Part shown: positions 50,847-51,203 of the stretch, piece by piece | Position numbering within the stretch: position 1 is the first letter of the stretch | Layout of the letters: the number at the start of each line of letters is the position of its first letter | Translations under genes and position numbers: made by a program | Notes under the pieces: generated by a model | What the model saw: only the letters and a program-made list of their open reading frames with translations | Told to the model about the DNA's origin: nothing | Database searches by the model: none | Source of the DNA: Burkholderiales bacterium | GTDB taxonomy: Bacteria; Pseudomonadota; Gammaproteobacteria; Burkholderiales; Burkholderiaceae_C | Direction of reading: 5' to 3' | Assembly (NCBI GenBank): GCA_947453625.1 | Contig: CANGHK010000037.1 | Location: forward strand, 1 to 51,203 | Length of the DNA: 51,203 bases

Positions 50847-50955
50847 CGGCCTGCGTGAGCGGCCAGGACCGCAGCGAGGCGGCGCCTGGGTTACAGTGGT
50901 CGGCACAGCGCGAAACGTGCTCCGCCCTCGCGCACCCCTACCGGGCAGCGCTCCG

Positions 50956-51203
50956 ATGACTGGCTTGCTCTCCTTGTTCCGCACCTTGACGCTGGCCCGC
51001 CTGGCCGCCGGCCTGCTTGCCGCCGCCGGCCTGCTTGCCGCCGCCGGCTTGGCACTGCCCCTCAGGGCGGTCGCCCAGAACAGCAAACTCGACACCACCG
51101 TGGTCGAGGCCCGCGACGCAGCGCGCAAGCACGACCGCAACCGCCTGGCTGCAGCGCGCGCCGCGATGCAGGCCGGGCAGCATCCGCTGACGCCCTGGGT
51201 CGA
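50956..51203 (+). CDS. Lytic transglycosylase (Slt-like), N-terminal part, cut by window edge
   Basis: ATG 50956 opens a signal peptide with an 18-bp internal duplication that repeats the residues GLLAAA. After cleavage near AVAQ the sequence LDTTVVEARDAARKHDRNRL and HPLTPWV match the start of the helical U-domain of soluble lytic transglycosylases. The catalytic domain would lie beyond the window. It would cut peptidoglycan in the periplasm. The assignment is from the first 80 residues only. Confidence 0.7.
   Translation, partial: MTGLLSLFRTLTLARLAAGLLAAAGLLAAAGLALPLRAVAQNSKLDTTVVEARDAARKHDRNRLAAARAAMQAGQHPLTPWV

Overview
The window is very G+C-rich DNA with tightly packed genes. Its gene content fits a betaproteobacterium of the order Burkholderiales (Comamonadaceae, Rubrivivax or Leptothrix-like). 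Pointers are a Bug-type solute receptor, paired acyl-CoA dehydrogenases, an MHS-type symporter, the ribF-ileS neighbourhood, and a methylcrotonyl-CoA carboxylase locus under a MerR/LiuR-like operator. It looks like ordinary chromosome: no insertion sequence, integrase, phage module, CRISPR array, tRNA or rRNA gene was seen. Protein names below rest on reading motifs and remembered families, not on searches.

Layout. 1-6.9 kb: an edge fragment, an SDR protein lacking the usual catalytic residues, a DsbA-like isomerase, a radical SAM protein, a membrane-anchored unknown, a 55-residue basic protein and an FAD dehydrogenase. 6.9-13.7 kb: a minus-strand run of marR, RND adaptor, RND pump, a BKACE-type beta-keto acid cleavage enzyme and a Bug receptor. 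13.7-14.2 kb: a non-coding block with three 83-bp tandem repeats. 14.2-21.4 kb: DUF429, an EamA exporter, VF530, a Rhizobium-type asparaginase, an HpaB-family flavoprotein, DUF2805, a BLUF photosensor and an MFS transporter. 21.5-28.6 kb: an acyl-CoA dehydrogenase pair, a P1 peptidase whose 5' end abuts a hairpin-rich element, a lipoprotein hydrolase, an RsuA-type pseudouridine synthase and a luciferase-like monooxygenase. 28.6-37.5 kb: ribF, ileS, a single-chain BC-BCCP-CT acyl-CoA carboxylase and an unknown. 37.5-42.6 kb: universal stress protein, small membrane protein, MHS symporter, then a coupled operon (HMG-CoA lyase, YbaK, DUF1289, DsbA-like). 43.2-47.2 kb: mccA and mccB. 47.5-51.2 kb: a DUF1311/LprI-like secreted protein beside a phage-lysozyme-like muramidase, OmpW, 5-formyl-THF cyclo-ligase, a GST and the start of a lytic transglycosylase.

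Genes that work together. MccB, MccA and HMG-CoA lyase are the lower leucine/isovalerate pathway. The MarR-adaptor-pump set is an efflux unit, possibly co-transcribed with the BKACE and Bug genes. The two acyl-CoA dehydrogenases are probably two chains of one enzyme.

Most worth a second look: (1) two 120-bp tandem copies of the mccA start region, which make two in-frame 38-codon upstream ORFs, plus a 19-bp inverted repeat looping out the mccA start codon; (2) a muramidase-like gene next to a secreted lysozyme-inhibitor-like gene, a possible toxin/immunity pair; (3) a recurring (G/T)A(C/T)AAT box 5-8 nt before start codons, suggesting leaderless transcripts; (4) the P1 peptidase with no ATG, GTG or TTG start ahead of its conserved N terminus.
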